Shown: positions 48,992 through 59,400, counted from the stretch's first letter. The stretch is 64,000 nt of DNA from Micromonospora sp. WMMD961 (GCF_029626145.1 NZ_JARUBJ010000002.1:5677501-5741500); one strand, 5' to 3'. Numbers and translations are program-made. Notes: a model not told the origin generated them from the sequence alone.

Positions 48992-49257
48992 GCCACCGCC
49001 CGGTACACGGCCACGGAGCCGTTGTCGGACACCCGGGTCCAGGTACGCCCGGAGTTGTCGGTGACGCTCACGGTGAGTGGGTCGATGACCGCCGTGACCT
49101 TGACCGGCGCGCTGCTGTTGCCCTGCGCGTCGGTGACCACGATGGTGACGGTCAGCGGTTTGGTGTCGGCGTCCTTGTAGGTGACGGTCAGCAGCATCTG
49201 GTCACCCGGCGCGAAGACGGATGCGTTCAGGGCTGCGGTTGCGGTGGGAGCGGCCAT
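48988..49257 (-). CDS. Small Ig-like beta-sandwich protein
   Basis: 89 residues from ATG 49257, with AAAGGG upstream. MAAPTATAALNASVFAPGDQMLLTVTYKDADTKPLTVTIVVTDAQGN is a beta-sandwich pattern like Big/cadherin-type modules, followed by DPLTVSVTDNSGRTWTRVSDNGSVAVYRAVA. The C-terminal half seems to be the first strands of a second Ig domain whose last strands are encoded at the start of the overlapping downstream gene in another frame. Either these are two coupled proteins or one protein split by a frameshift. Confidence 0.65.
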   Translation of the reverse strand: MAAPTATAALNASVFAPGDQMLLTVTYKDADTKPLTVTIVVTDAQGNSSAPVKVTAVIDPLTVSVTDNSGRTWTRVSDNGSVAVYRAVA

Positions 49258-49733
49258 GTCGGGCCCTTTCTGGCTCGATCGCCAGGGCTCGGCGCGCGGT
49301 CGAGCGACGCCGGACCCGGCGGGTCCACAGTGGGAAAGGCCGGCGGGGCACGGGGACGGTGGGCACGACCGGCGGACGACGTTGCCTGACTGCCGGCGGT
49401 GCTGACGTCCTTGTCCCGGTGGGCGGAGGCACCGCTGCGGGCGCCCGCAGGGGTGTCGGTGGCAGCCGTGGCCCGTCGTACACACGATCGGCACGGCAGC
49501 TGTGCCGTGACCGGCGCGGCTTCGAGGCCGGGCTGGGTGAGAGCGGCACCGGTGCGGACGATGGTGTCCCCGCCGGGCCGGAGGATCGGGATGTGGCCCG
49601 CCACCCGTCTACCTCCACCTGCCCCAAGGGTGCTCTACCAGGGGCTTTACCGTCTTGTCCGGTTCGCGACAAGGCTCGGCGGCCGGGCTCGGCGGCACCG
49701 CTCGGCGGGGCTCAGCAGGGCTCGGTGCGACGG
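49258..49733. other. Intergenic region without supported gene
   Basis: 476 bases between the Ig-like gene start and the methyltransferase stop. Open frames on both strands give Arg/Pro/Ala-rich products without domain features. Near 49675-49730 short degenerate repeats of GGCTCGGCGG occur. No promoter or RNA element is convincing. Confidence 0.5.
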
Positions 49734-50528
49734 TTACGCGGGCCTGGTGCCCCGTACCGCCCAGGCCCGCGCGGTGAGCCGGATCGAACCGTCCGGCTCG
49801 ACCGGCAGCCGGGTGGCCAGCAACTCCCGCAACGCGGCCCGGTCGGTCTCGGCCAACGTCGCGACGTACCCCGGCGCCGACCCCTGACCACCGAGGAACG
49901 GCGTCCAGTAGTCGGCGAAGTCGGTGAAGGTCGTCGGTACGTCGACCGGCCGGACCGACACCTCCCGCAACCCGGCCTGCTCCCACAGCGCGTGCAGCGT
50001 GTCGGGCTGGCCCACAGTGGTGCGTCGGCCCTCGTCCCGCTCGATCGAGGCCGGGTCGAGCTGTGCGGCGGCGGCCCAGAAATGCCGCATCATCGCCATC
50101 CCCTCGGCGTAGTCCCAGACGTAGGCGGCCACCACCCCGGCCGGCCGGACCACCCGGGTGAACTCCGCCACCGCCCGCTCGGGCTCCGGCACGAAGTTGA
50201 GCGTCAATCCGCTGACCACCACGTCCGCGACGCGATCGGGCAGTGGCAGCGCCCGCGCGTCACCGACCTGGAAGGCCGCCCGGGGGTCGGTGACCCGGGT
50301 CCGCGCGACCGCGACGAACCCCGCAGACGGGTCGATGCCCGTCACCCGGACGGGATCCGTGGTGGTGAGGATCGCCGAGGTCAGCGCCCCGGTGCCGCTA
50401 CCCGCGTCGAGCCAGTGCCTCCCCGGCGGCACGGCCAACCCGCGCAGGAAGTCCGCCGCGACCAGGCGGCTCCACCGACCCACGTACGCCTCGTACGCGT
50501 CACCGTTCGCCCACACCGGCTGTGCCAT
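49734..50528 (-). CDS. Class I SAM-dependent methyltransferase
   Basis: 264 residues from ATG 50528. Motif I HWLDAGSGTGALT, acidic end of strand 2 in VTGIDPSAGFV, motif GDARALPLPDRVADVVVSGLTLNFVPEPERAVAEFTRVVRPAG, the standard Methyltransf_11 fold. MMRHFWAAAAQLDPAS and TPFLGGQGSAPGY are in the substrate cap; the substrate is unknown. The ribosome site is poor and TATCGT lies seven or so bases before the ATG, so a leaderless transcript is possible. Divergent from the GNAT gene. Confidence 0.88.
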   Translation of the reverse strand: MAQPVWANGDAYEAYVGRWSRLVAADFLRGLAVPPGRHWLDAGSGTGALTSAILTTTDPVRVTGIDPSAGFVAVARTRVTDPRAAFQVGDARALPLPDRVADVVVSGLTLNFVPEPERAVAEFTRVVRPAGVVAAYVWDYAEGMAMMRHFWAAAAQLDPASIERDEGRRTTVGQPDTLHALWEQAGLREVSVRPVDVPTTFTDFADYWTPFLGGQGSAPGYVATLAETDRAALRELLATRLPVEPDGSIRLTARAWAVRGTRPA

Positions 50529-50688
50529 TCCGGAACGATACGACAGACCGGGGCTGTCGATGCTGGCGTTCAGTCGAGGTGGTCGGCATCGGCGCTGACG
50601 AACCCCGCTACAACGCGCGCCGCATGGTGGAACTCCTCGTCGCAGGGCTGCCAGCGCCCTGGCGCCGGGCCGCGATAGCTTATTGATC

Positions 50689-51156
50689 ATGGTGGACTGG
50701 GAGCTTCGGCCGGCCTCGATGGCGGACGTCGAGGCGGTGGCCGAGTTGCGGGCGGTGGTGCTGCGGGCCGATCTGGAGCGGCTCGGGCGGTACGACGAAC
50801 AGCGGGTGCGGCAGCGCCTGCGCGACGGGTTCGCACCGGCGTACACCTGGGTTGTCGAGGTGGGCGGCGCGTTCGCCGGCTGCGTGGCGCTGCGGCCCGA
50901 CGCGGACGCCCACTGGCTGGAGCACTTCTACCTGGCCCCGCGGCTACAGGGCAGCGGCATCGGCACGGCCGTGCTGCGCGAACTGCTGGACCGGTGCGAC
51001 CGCGACGGCACGCCGGTCCGGCTGAACGTGCTGCAGGGCAGCCCGGCTCGGCGACTGTACGAGCGGCACGGTTTCACCCTCGACACCGAGGATCCGGTGG
51101 ACGTGTTCATGGTCCGCAGGCCCAGGACAACCAGCAACGAGAGCCTGTCAATGTAG
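50689..51156 (+). CDS. GNAT family N-acetyltransferase
   Basis: 155 residues from ATG 50689 (an in-frame TTG lies at 50683). The GNAT fold is clear: LRPASMADVEAVAELRAVVLRADLERLG, HWLEHFYLAPRLQGSGIGTAVLRELLDRC (acetyl-CoA pyrophosphate loop QGSGIG), and VRLNVLQGSPARRLYERHGFTLDTEDPVDVFMVR. No ribosome site is evident; TAGCTT nearby could be a -10, pointing to a leaderless message. The acceptor is unknown. Confidence 0.88.
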   Translation: MVDWELRPASMADVEAVAELRAVVLRADLERLGRYDEQRVRQRLRDGFAPAYTWVVEVGGAFAGCVALRPDADAHWLEHFYLAPRLQGSGIGTAVLRELLDRCDRDGTPVRLNVLQGSPARRLYERHGFTLDTEDPVDVFMVRRPRTTSNESLSM

Positions 51157-51261
51157 CGTTGACGCCGCCGCAGCGATCTGCCTGACCGCCGTGGTCGCCG
51201 CCATGTCCATTCGTCCGCCCGCGCTGCGTGACGCCCGCCGGATGACGCTGCCCTCGCGCGG

Positions 51262-52399
51262 TTAGCGCAGCAGCCGGAAGAAGGCGCGCAGGTCGGCGAT
51301 CAACAACTCCGGCACCTCGAGCGCGGGGAAGTGCCCACCCCGGTCGTGCTCCTTCCAGTACCGAAGGTCCGGGTAGCGGCGGGTCACCCAACGCCGGGAC
51401 GGCCGCGGCAGCTCGGCGGGGAAAATCGAGGCACCGACGGGTACGCGGACCTGATCGGCGTCCGCACCGCTGATCCAACCGGACACCCGGTCGATGCTCT
51501 CCGCGTACAGGCGCGCCGACGACGCCGCGGTCCCGGTCAGCCAGTAGAGCGTGACCTGGTCGAGGATCTGATCTCGGGTGAGGCTGGCGGGGTCGGCCCA
51601 GAGCAACTTCTCGCCAGGCGCACAGACCGGCCGGGGAATCCAGCAGGGCGTATCCGACGGTCTGCGGTGCGGTGCGGTGGGCCTCCGAGTACGCCGAACT
51701 GGATGTGCCACGTTGACGCAGGTCGGCCAGCGCTCGGCGTTCGGAATCGGTGAGCTCGTCGGTGGCGGCCGGGTCCGGGCCGGCAAGCGGCGGTACGAGA
51801 TGCACGCCGGCCACGTGCTCGCCATCCAGCGCTCCGAGAACGCTGGAGACGCTGGTGCCCCAGTCACTGCCGGCGGCTCCGTACTGGGTGTAGCCGAGCG
51901 CCGCCATGATCTCCGCCCATGCGGCGGCTGTGCGCTCGATGCCCCAGCCGGGGTTGGCGGGTTTGGCGCTGAAGCCGTACCCGGGCAGGGACGGGATCAC
52001 CACGTCGAAGGCATCCTCGGCGGTGCCGCCACAGCTCACCGGGTCGGTCAGCGGCGTGATGAGGTCGACCAGTTCCAGCACCGAGCCGGGCCAGCCGTGG
52101 GTGAGCACCAGTGGCATCGCGCCCGGGTGCGGCGATCGGGCGTGTAGCAGATGGATCCTCAGTCCGTGGACGTCGGCGAGATACTGCGGGACCGCGTTGA
52201 GCCGCGCTTCGGCGGCTCGCCAGTCGTACTCCTCGGCCCAGTACCCGCACAGACTCTGCACCTCGTGCAGGGGTATGCCGTGTGCCCAACCGGGCGCGGG
52301 GGCAGCCTCGGGCCACCGCGTACGGGCGAGCCGGGCACGCAGATCTGCCAGTTCGGATTCCGGCACCTGCACCCGGTAGGGCTCGACATGGACGGGCAT
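51262..52399 (-). pseudogene. Epoxide hydrolase, interrupted by a frameshift
   Basis: The gene begins at ATG 52399 (GAGG six bases before) with the epoxide-hydrolase N-terminal domain (YRVQVPESELADLRARLARTRWPE). LTHGWPGSVLELVDLI is the oxyanion region and GAAGSDWGTSVSS contains the nucleophilic Asp. At about 51613 the frame changes: upstream reads LLDSPAGLCAW, downstream in the other frame EKLLWADPASLTRDQILDQVTLYWLTGTAASSARLYAES, exactly as expected for an intact homologue. The C-terminal part with the catalytic HDRGGHFPALEVPELL ends at 51262. One extra base (or two missing) explains it. All catalytic residues survive, so recent inactivation or a sequencing error is likely. Confidence 0.85.
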
Positions 52400-52527
52400 G
52401 CGTGTCCTCAGCTGTCCGAGGCCAGCCGGACGGTGCTGGCGGCGACACCGGAAGTCTTCCATGGACGAGGCCCCTAGGCACCCCGTCGACCGGTCGACGC
52501 GGTCGCGCGGGTGGATACTGTCTAGTC

Positions 52528-53472
52528 ATGCCGCTCAGTCCGGACGAGGTGGAGCTGTTCGAGCACTCCAGGGCCCGCCTGGAGGCGGTCGCCTATCGCC
52601 TGCTCGGCTCGGCCAGCGACGCGGAGGACGCCGTCCAGGACACCTTCCTCCGTTGGCAGGGCGCCGACCGGGAGCACGTCGAGACGCCCGAGGCGTGGCT
52701 GACGAAGGTCCTCACCAACGTGTGCCTCAACCACCTGACCTCGGCGCGGGCCCGGCGGGAGACGTACGTGGGCACGTGGCTGCCCGAACCGGTCCTCGCC
52801 GGTGACCGGATGCTCGGCCCGCTCGACACCGCCGAGCAGCGCGAATCGGTCTCGATGGCGGTGCTCACCCTGCTGGAGCGGTTGTCGCCCAACGAGCGCG
52901 CGGTGTACGTGCTACGGGAGGCCTTCGGCTACTCGCACGGTGAGATCGCCGAGATCCTCGGCATCACCGAGTCGAACTGCCAGCAGACCTACCGACGTGC
53001 CAAGCAGCACGTCACCGCCGAACGGGCCCGCGCGGAGGTCGACGCTGCCACCGCCCGGAAGATCGTCGCGGAGTTCCTCACGGCAGCCAACAACGGCGAG
53101 ATCCAGCGGCTGGTGGAGTTGCTGACCGACGACGCGACGAGCACCGCCGACGGCGGCGGCAAGATCCCGGCCCGTGCCGCACCGATCGTCGGCGCACTGG
53201 CGGTGGCGAAGTTCCTGCGTGGCCTGTTCAAGCCCGCCGACGTCAAACGGGACCTGGTCGGTGGCAGCCCCGCCCTGCACGTCGCCACCGCCAACGGCGC
53301 GCCGGCGGTGGTGGTCGTGATCGACGACCGGGTCATCGCCGTGATGTCGGTGGAGGTGACGCCCGACGGTGTCACGGCCATCCACAACCAGGTCAACCCC
53401 GACAAGCTCGTCCGTGCCACCCGGCAGTGGTCCGCGACTGAGCACGAGGAGCCCACCCTGCGCGTCTGGTGA
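52528..53472 (+). CDS. ECF41-type sigma factor (SigJ-like) with SnoaL-like C-terminal domain
   Basis: 314 residues from ATG 52528. Sigma2 region LEAVAYRLLGSASDAEDAVQDTFLRWQGAD, sigma4 region LTLLERLSPNERAVYVLREAFGYSHGEIAEILGITESNCQQTYRRAKQHV. Between them WLPEPV, and in the C-terminal NTF2/SnoaL-like extension the hallmark DGGGK (about 210) and NPDKL (about 291) that define ECF41 factors, in which the extension regulates activity without a classic anti-sigma. ECF41 genes usually neighbour an oxidoreductase/epimerase/decarboxylase gene; here the FAD oxidoreductase at 53555 fits. TACTGT 13 bases before the ATG may be its -10 (leaderless). Confidence 0.93.
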   Translation: MPLSPDEVELFEHSRARLEAVAYRLLGSASDAEDAVQDTFLRWQGADREHVETPEAWLTKVLTNVCLNHLTSARARRETYVGTWLPEPVLAGDRMLGPLDTAEQRESVSMAVLTLLERLSPNERAVYVLREAFGYSHGEIAEILGITESNCQQTYRRAKQHVTAERARAEVDAATARKIVAEFLTAANNGEIQRLVELLTDDATSTADGGGKIPARAAPIVGALAVAKFLRGLFKPADVKRDLVGGSPALHVATANGAPAVVVVIDDRVIAVMSVEVTPDGVTAIHNQVNPDKLVRATRQWSATEHEEPTLRVW

Positions 53473-53554
53473 CCCAGCTCATAGCCGGCTCCTGTCAGGA
53501 ATCGCGTCGCTGTCCGGTTCAGGAAGCGACCACCACCGAGACAGGAGTGCCACC

Positions 53555-54742
53555 ATGAAGCACCGCATCGTCGTCCTCGGAGCGGGGTACGCCGGAGCCA
53601 TGGCCGCGGGACGCCTCGCCAAGAGGCTGCACCCCGACGACACCGAGATCACCGTCGTCAACGCCGACGCCGACTTCGTCGAGCGGGTCCGCATGCACCA
53701 GCTCGCCGTCGGGCAGGACCTCAAGCACCGCCCGCTGCGCGACGTCTACGCCGGCACCGGCGTCACGCTTCGACGGGCCCGGGTCACCGCCGTCGACGCC
53801 GACCGCCGGACGGTCGCGCTCGCCGACGAGCACGGCAGCGACGAGATCGCGTACGACACGCTCGTCTACGCCCTCGGCAGTGCCGCCGCGGACCAGGGCG
53901 TTCCCGGAGTCGCGGAGCACGCGTACGACATCGCGGGTCGGCCCGCGACGCTGCGGTTGCGTGACCGCCTCGCCCGCCTCGCGGCCGGCGGGACCGTGCT
54001 CGTCGTCGGCGGGGGCCTCACCGGCCTCGAAGCGGTCACCGAGATCGCCGAGGCCCGGCCGGACCTCGACGTCGCGCTCGCGGCCCGGGGTGGTCTCGGC
54101 GACTGGCTCAACGACAAGGCGCAGCGGCACCTGCGCGGCGTCTGCGACCGGCTCGGCGTCACCGTGCACGAGCACACCGACATCGCGCGGGTCGACGCGA
54201 CCGGCGCGGTCACCCGCGACGGTCGGGAGGTCCCGGCCCAGGTGACCGTGTGGACGACCGGCTTCGCCGTCCACCCCATCGCCGCCGCCACGACCCTGGC
54301 AGTCGCGCAGACCGGCCAGATCATCGTCGACGAAACCATGCGGTCGGTCTCACACCCCGACGTGTACGCGGTGGGCGACGCGGCGATCGCCGCAGGGCCG
54401 GGCGGCAAACCGCTGCGGATGTCCTGCGCCTCGGGCATCCCGATGGCCTGGCAGGCAGCCGACGCCATCGCCGCCCGCCTGACCGGTCGGGCGAAGTTCC
54501 CCAAGGCCCCGCTGCGCTACTTCAACCAGTGCATCAGCCTCGGCCGCCACGACGGCATCATCCAGTACGTGACCGCCGACGACCGGGCCAAGCCGTCTCT
54601 GCTCACCGGGAAGCTGGCAGCCCGCTACAAGGAGTTCGTCTGTACGGGCGCGGCCTGGAGCCTCTCCCACCCGATCCTGTACCCGGTGCGCCGCCACCGC
54701 ATCGTCGCGACCCGATCGGAGATCCGCACGGGCTCGTCCTGA
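53555..54742 (+). CDS. NDH-2-like FAD/NAD(P)-dependent oxidoreductase
   Basis: 395 residues, AGGAG seven bases before ATG 53555. FAD-binding motif IVVLGAGYAGAMAAGRLAKRL, second Rossmann motif VLVVGGGLTGLEAVTEIAE for NAD(P)H, and VYAVGDAAIAAGP near the C-terminus. It resembles type II NADH dehydrogenases without an obvious membrane amphipathic helix. As the neighbour of an ECF41 sigma factor it is the expected COE-type partner and presumably under that sigma's control. Confidence 0.92.
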   Translation: MKHRIVVLGAGYAGAMAAGRLAKRLHPDDTEITVVNADADFVERVRMHQLAVGQDLKHRPLRDVYAGTGVTLRRARVTAVDADRRTVALADEHGSDEIAYDTLVYALGSAAADQGVPGVAEHAYDIAGRPATLRLRDRLARLAAGGTVLVVGGGLTGLEAVTEIAEARPDLDVALAARGGLGDWLNDKAQRHLRGVCDRLGVTVHEHTDIARVDATGAVTRDGREVPAQVTVWTTGFAVHPIAAATTLAVAQTGQIIVDETMRSVSHPDVYAVGDAAIAAGPGGKPLRMSCASGIPMAWQAADAIAARLTGRAKFPKAPLRYFNQCISLGRHDGIIQYVTADDRAKPSLLTGKLAARYKEFVCTGAAWSLSHPILYPVRRHRIVATRSEIRTGSS

Positions 54743-54851
54743 CGGGCACGCGCCAGCCCTGGACGAGTCCGTCCGCACCGTGGCTCGGGCTGCGGGCGCG
54801 GCCCGCGGTGACCGTCGGTCACCTCAGTGCGCGGCGGATGTGACAGCGCGC

Positions 54852-54891
54852 GGTATACCTCAGAGTCGTATTCATGACTCTGAGGTATGCC
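54852..54891. terminator. Perfect hairpin between convergent genes
   Basis: ATACCTCAGAGTC (54855-54867) pairs perfectly over 13 bp with GACTCTGAGGTAT (54876-54888), loop GTATTCAT; with one mismatch the stem extends to 16 bp (54852-54891). Unusually AT-rich for this genome. It lies between the oxidoreductase and YCII stop codons, so a bidirectional terminator is likely, though an operator is possible. Confidence 0.75.
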
Positions 54892-54951
54892 GGCGGCAGC
54901 GTCGTGATGCTCACGCCCGCGAAGGCGGCCGGCGCCCGACCCGTCGAGGTG

Positions 54952-55326
54952 TCAACCCCGGCTGGCTGCCTCGCGGAGCATCGCGTCCGTCTCGGGGTCG
55001 GGCATGAGCTCGCGGACCTCCTGCGCACAGCGGCAGGCGACGGCGATCTTGGCAGCCCACTCCAACGCCTCCTCGCGGGTGGGCACGTCGATGACGGTGA
55101 GCCCGCCGATGACCTCCCTGGTCTCCGGGAAAGGACCGTCGGTGACCGTCCCGTCGGTGGCCACGATGCTCGCCTGCTGCCGTTCGAGTCCGCCGCCGTA
55201 CACCCAGACACCGGCAGTCACGGCCTCCTGGGTCACCGCGTGCGCGGCCTTGCCCACGTCGGGGAAATCCTCGGCGGGGATGTGGTCCATCGCGCCGTCG
55301 TTGAACGAGATCAGGTACCGCGCCAT
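54952..55326 (-). CDS. YCII-related (DGPF) protein
   Basis: 124 residues from ATG 55326, with GAGGAGG six bases upstream. MARYLISFNDGAMDHIPAE, GVWVYGGGLERQQ, TVTDGPFPETREVIGGLTVIDVPTREEALEWAAKIA contains the DGPF box that defines this subgroup of YCII-like proteins. Such genes are normally next to ECF42-type sigma factors; here the only ECF gene nearby is the ECF41 factor, 1.5 kb away and in the opposite orientation. Activity unknown; the fold resembles dimeric alpha/beta-barrel enzymes. Confidence 0.9.
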   Translation of the reverse strand: MARYLISFNDGAMDHIPAEDFPDVGKAAHAVTQEAVTAGVWVYGGGLERQQASIVATDGTVTDGPFPETREVIGGLTVIDVPTREEALEWAAKIAVACRCAQEVRELMPDPETDAMLREAASRG

Positions 55327-55449
55327 CGCGTGCCTCCTCTGTCGTGGCGGCATCCTCCGGCCGCCTTCCGTCTGGTCTACGAACGACTCGTCGCGGATTC
55401 GACGGTATGCCAGCGGACTTCCCACCCGGGTCTCCCCCGGCCTGGTCGA

Positions 55450-56244
55450 TCAGCCGGTGTACTTGCCGTTGCGGGTGTCCCCTGACGTCCCGTCGTAGTG
55501 CACCTTGCGGTAGCGGTGCACCGAGCCCTTCTTGACGGCCTGCCAGTGGAGGTACGCCACCTCGTAGTCGTGGTGCTTGTAGTAGTCACCGAACGACTTG
55601 TAGTAGATCCGGTGTCGGGCGTACCCGCCACAGTTGGCGAGGTAGCTGTAGGAGTACATCTTCATCCCGCCGAAGTCGGACGCGTAGTACGTCTTCGCCG
55701 GGTGCCACACCGACGACGGATTCGGGTATCCGGGCAACTCGGCCCAGTTGTACGAGTTCCAGTACAGGTCCCAGCAGGTCATCGTCGCCGCTGTGGACAT
55801 TCCACTCGACGTCGGCGCGACCAGATCGTCGGCGACGACCGGGGACGCCACGATGGTCCGGTAGGCCAGCTCCGGTGGGGTCGGCGTGCCGGCCGGCGGT
55901 TCCGACAGCAGCACGCGGGGCACCGGCACGGACCTGGGCGTGATGGTCAGGTAGGTCTGCAACATGCTCTGCTTGTCGTCGTACGTCAGGGGCGCGTTGC
56001 GGCCCATCTCGCCGTCCTGACGAAGGCCCCAGTCGCCGGACAGCTCGTCGCGGGAGAACACCACCCGCACACCGTTGCGGTAGCCCAACCGCGCCAGCTC
56101 GACGTCGCGGTCCACGGGCTCCTCGTCGTACACCCCTGGGCCCGCCCCGGCGGCGGCGCTGACCGGCGTGGCGTTCCACGCGGTCAGCGTCGGCAGGACG
56201 ACCAGCACCGCGAGCAGTGCGCGTCCCGACAGCACTCTTGCCAT
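55450..56244 (-). CDS. Secreted protein of unknown function
   Basis: 264 residues from ATG 56244 (AGGAG five bases before). Signal peptide to about residue 32 (ALLAVLVVLPTLTAWNATPVSA). The mature protein has an acidic start (GVYDEEPVDRDVELARLGYRN), a middle with SEPPAGTPTPPELAYRTIVASP and a C-terminal Tyr/Trp/His-rich part (MTCWDLYWNSYNWAELPGYPNPSSVWHP, YYKSFGDYYKHHDYEVAYLHW) with two Cys that could form a disulfide. I recognise no family. It is divergent from a large SARP regulator, which is the natural candidate to control it. Confidence 0.8.
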   Translation of the reverse strand: MARVLSGRALLAVLVVLPTLTAWNATPVSAAAGAGPGVYDEEPVDRDVELARLGYRNGVRVVFSRDELSGDWGLRQDGEMGRNAPLTYDDKQSMLQTYLTITPRSVPVPRVLLSEPPAGTPTPPELAYRTIVASPVVADDLVAPTSSGMSTAATMTCWDLYWNSYNWAELPGYPNPSSVWHPAKTYYASDFGGMKMYSYSYLANCGGYARHRIYYKSFGDYYKHHDYEVAYLHWQAVKKGSVHRYRKVHYDGTSGDTRNGKYTG

Positions 56245-56428
56245 CACAACTCCTCACCCGATCGATTGCGAGGCGCGGACCCGGACGGTTCGCGCCTCGG
56301 TGTGTCCGGGACATCCTTCGAGGCGAGGTTCAGAGCGTCGTCAAGGTGGCGTCAAATACGCCGTGTTTCGGTGTCGCAACGGCGACGCTCCCGTATGCGT
56401 GGCCGTCCGCACGGCGCCCAATGAAACG

Positions 56429-59400
56429 ATGAGCGCCCCGACGGATCGCGAGTGGAGCCGACGGTGGACCGTCGTGGTGGCCGCAGCCGGGTACGGCAAG
56501 ACCTTCGCCGTGCGACGCTGGCTGGGCGACCGCCCGGTGCGGTGGTGCGACGGCCCGGAGGTGGCCGCTCTGGCGACGGCCGGGCCGGAGTGGCTTACCG
56601 CCCTCGGCACCCGATCCGTGATCGACCTGCCCGCCGACGAACCGAGCTGGCTCATCCTCGACGACGTTCCACGACTCTCCCGCCGACGGCTACAGGCCCT
56701 GCTGGACACCCTGGAACAGCTTCCCCCGCAACTGAGGGTCGTCCTGGTGACCCGCCACCCGCCACCACTGCCCCAGCGGCAGTCGGGGCTGCTCGCCGAG
56801 CACGGTCCGACGGATCTCCGGCTCTCGCCCGACCAGGTGGCGTGCGTACTCGCCGCCGACCACGGCCTGACCGACGCGGCGCTCGCGATCCGCATCCACG
56901 CCGCGACCGGTGGTTGGCCGGCGCTGGTCACCCTGGCCGCCCGAGCGGCGGCCGCCGCCGGCACGGACTGGGACGACCCGGCTGAGCCGGGGTCGCCCCT
57001 GGAGTCCTATCTGGTACGGGAGGTGTTCGCGGAGCTGCCGCCCGAAGTCCACCGACTGCTGCGGGACGCGGCGCACCTCGACCCGATCCACCCCGATCTG
57101 ACCGGCTTCCTCGGGCACCGACACGGGGTTCACCGGCTCGACCAACTGGCCCGCACCGGCATTGTCGTCCCGGTGACAGCGGGCGGGCAGGCGTACCGGA
57201 TGGTGCCGGTCGTCGCCAGCGTCGCCCGCCGCCATCTGTCCCTGGACCCGGCGGCGACGGAACACCTGCACGCGCGCGCCGCAGCGTGGTACGCCGAGCA
57301 CGGGCACCTCGTCCCGGCCCTTCGGTCGTACCGAAAATCTGGTGTCGCCGAGGCGGCGGCGCTGGTCCTCGCCGGCCACGGCGCGGAGCTGATCGCGTCG
57401 GGCGGCGCGGAGGCCGTCGTCGACGCCTACCAGGCCCTGCCCGAGGACGCCCGGTCCGACGGGCTGCGGCTGCTCTACGGGGAGGCGCTACAGATGCGTG
57501 GCGACTTCGACGCCGCGCTCGCCGTGTACGCCGCGTTGGACGACCGGCAGAAGGCCCTCCCGGCCGGGCTCGCCTGGCGGTACGGCCTCGTGCACTACCT
57601 GCGCGGTGAACCGCAGGCCGCGCTTGAGGTCTTCCAGCGCGCTGCGCTCGACCCCCACCCGTCCACCGACAACGCCCGGCTGCTCGCCTGGACCGCCTCG
57701 GCGCAGTGGACGACCGGGAACGCCGAGGCGTGCCGGCACAACGCCGAACACGCCCTGGCCGCAGCGACAGCCGTGGGCGGCGACGCCGCACTCGCCGCCG
57801 CGCACACCGCGCTCGCCCTCGACGCCAAACTGCGCGGTGATCGGCCGGCGGCCGACGAGCACCACGAGAAGGCGCTGCGGGCCGCCGAGGCGGCGCGCGA
57901 CACCATCCAGGTGACCCGAATCCGCGCCAACCGCGCGTCCGCCCTGGTCGGCGAGGGCCAGTACCTCGAAGCGCTGACCGAGGTCCGGCCCGCGGTGGAG
58001 GTGGCCCAGACCAACGGGCACGCCGCGATGCTCGCGTTGGCGCTCTGCAACGAGGGCTCGGCCTACTTCCACCTCGGTCAGCTCGCCGAGGCCATCGAGT
58101 GTTACGAACGCGCGGTGCCGCTCCTGCAGCGCATGGGCTCCCGCAAGGTGGCGTACCCCCTGGTGGAAATCGGGGACGTGCACGCGCTGCGGGGCCGGAC
58201 CACCCTGGCTCGCGCGGCGTACGAGGAGGCGCTGCGCGCCAGCGAACCCGTCAACGACCATCAGATCCAGGTACCGGCGCTCGCCGGACTGGCCCGGGTG
58301 CTGGCCGCCGAGGACGGCGCCACGGCGTTCGCCCTGGCACAACGCGCCGTCGAACTGGAACGCGGTCCGGATTCGGCGACCGCCCGACTCGCGCTCGGCT
58401 GGGTGGCGCTGGAGATGGGTGACCACGAGCGGGCCGCCGAGGTGGCGCTGATGGCGTCCAGCGCCGCCCGGCTGCACCGTGACCGCGCGGCGCTCGCCGA
58501 GGCGTTGGAGCTTCGCGGGGCTGCCGCCGTCGACGCCGACGACACCCGCCAGGCCTGGCGGGAGGCGGCCGCGACCCTGCGCGACATCAAGTCCGCCGTG
58601 GCCGCGGACCGACTCGCGGTGCTGCTCAGCCGGCTGCCCGGGGCGGATCCTCAGGAGCGGGTCAACGCCCAGCTCGCCGCCGAGCGGCTGACCGGTGCCG
58701 GCGTACCGCCGCCGACGCTCAGCCGGCAGGGCACGTGCCGGGTCGCCCAGGTCACCGTCCGCACCCTCGGACGCTTCGAGGTGTACGTGGACGGCTCGCA
58801 GGTGCTGGCCACCGCGTGGCAGTCCCGCAAGGCACGAGACCTGCTCCGGATCCTCGCCTCCCGACGCGGTCGCGCGGTGCCCCGGGAGCAGCTCGGCGAG
58901 ATGCTCTGGCCCGCCCAGGCCCCGGAGCGGGTCAGCCACCGGCTGTCCGTGGCGCTGTCCACCCTCCGCGGCGTCCTCGATCCGGAGCGCCGTACGACGA
59001 CGGACCACTTCATCATCGCCGCGCACCCCAGTCTGGCGCTCGACGTCGACCACGTTGAGCTGGATGTCGAGGAGTTCCTCACCGAAGCCGCACACGGCTT
59101 GCGGCTGGCAGAGCAGGGCGAGATCGACGACGCGCGGGCCACGCTCCTCCTCGCCGAGCAGCGTTATCGGGGCGACTTCCTGGAGGACGAGCCGTACGAC
59201 GACTGGTCCCGTCCGACCCGCGAGGAGGCACGTCGGGTGTACCTGCGTGTCGTACGCAAGCTGGCCTCGCTGGCGCACAGCGTCGACGAGACCGTCCGCC
59301 ACCTCGGCCGCGCTCTCGAACTGGAGCCCTACGACGAGGGTGTGCACGGCGAGTTCGTCCGGACGTTGACGGCTGCGGGCCGGCACGGCGAGGCCGCCCA

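Noticed and set aside
50593..50686. Short plus-strand frame reading ADEPRYNARRMVELLVAGLPAPWRR before the GNAT gene
   Set aside because: Looks mildly coding and might be a gene remnant, but it is too short and has no start signal or recognisable family.
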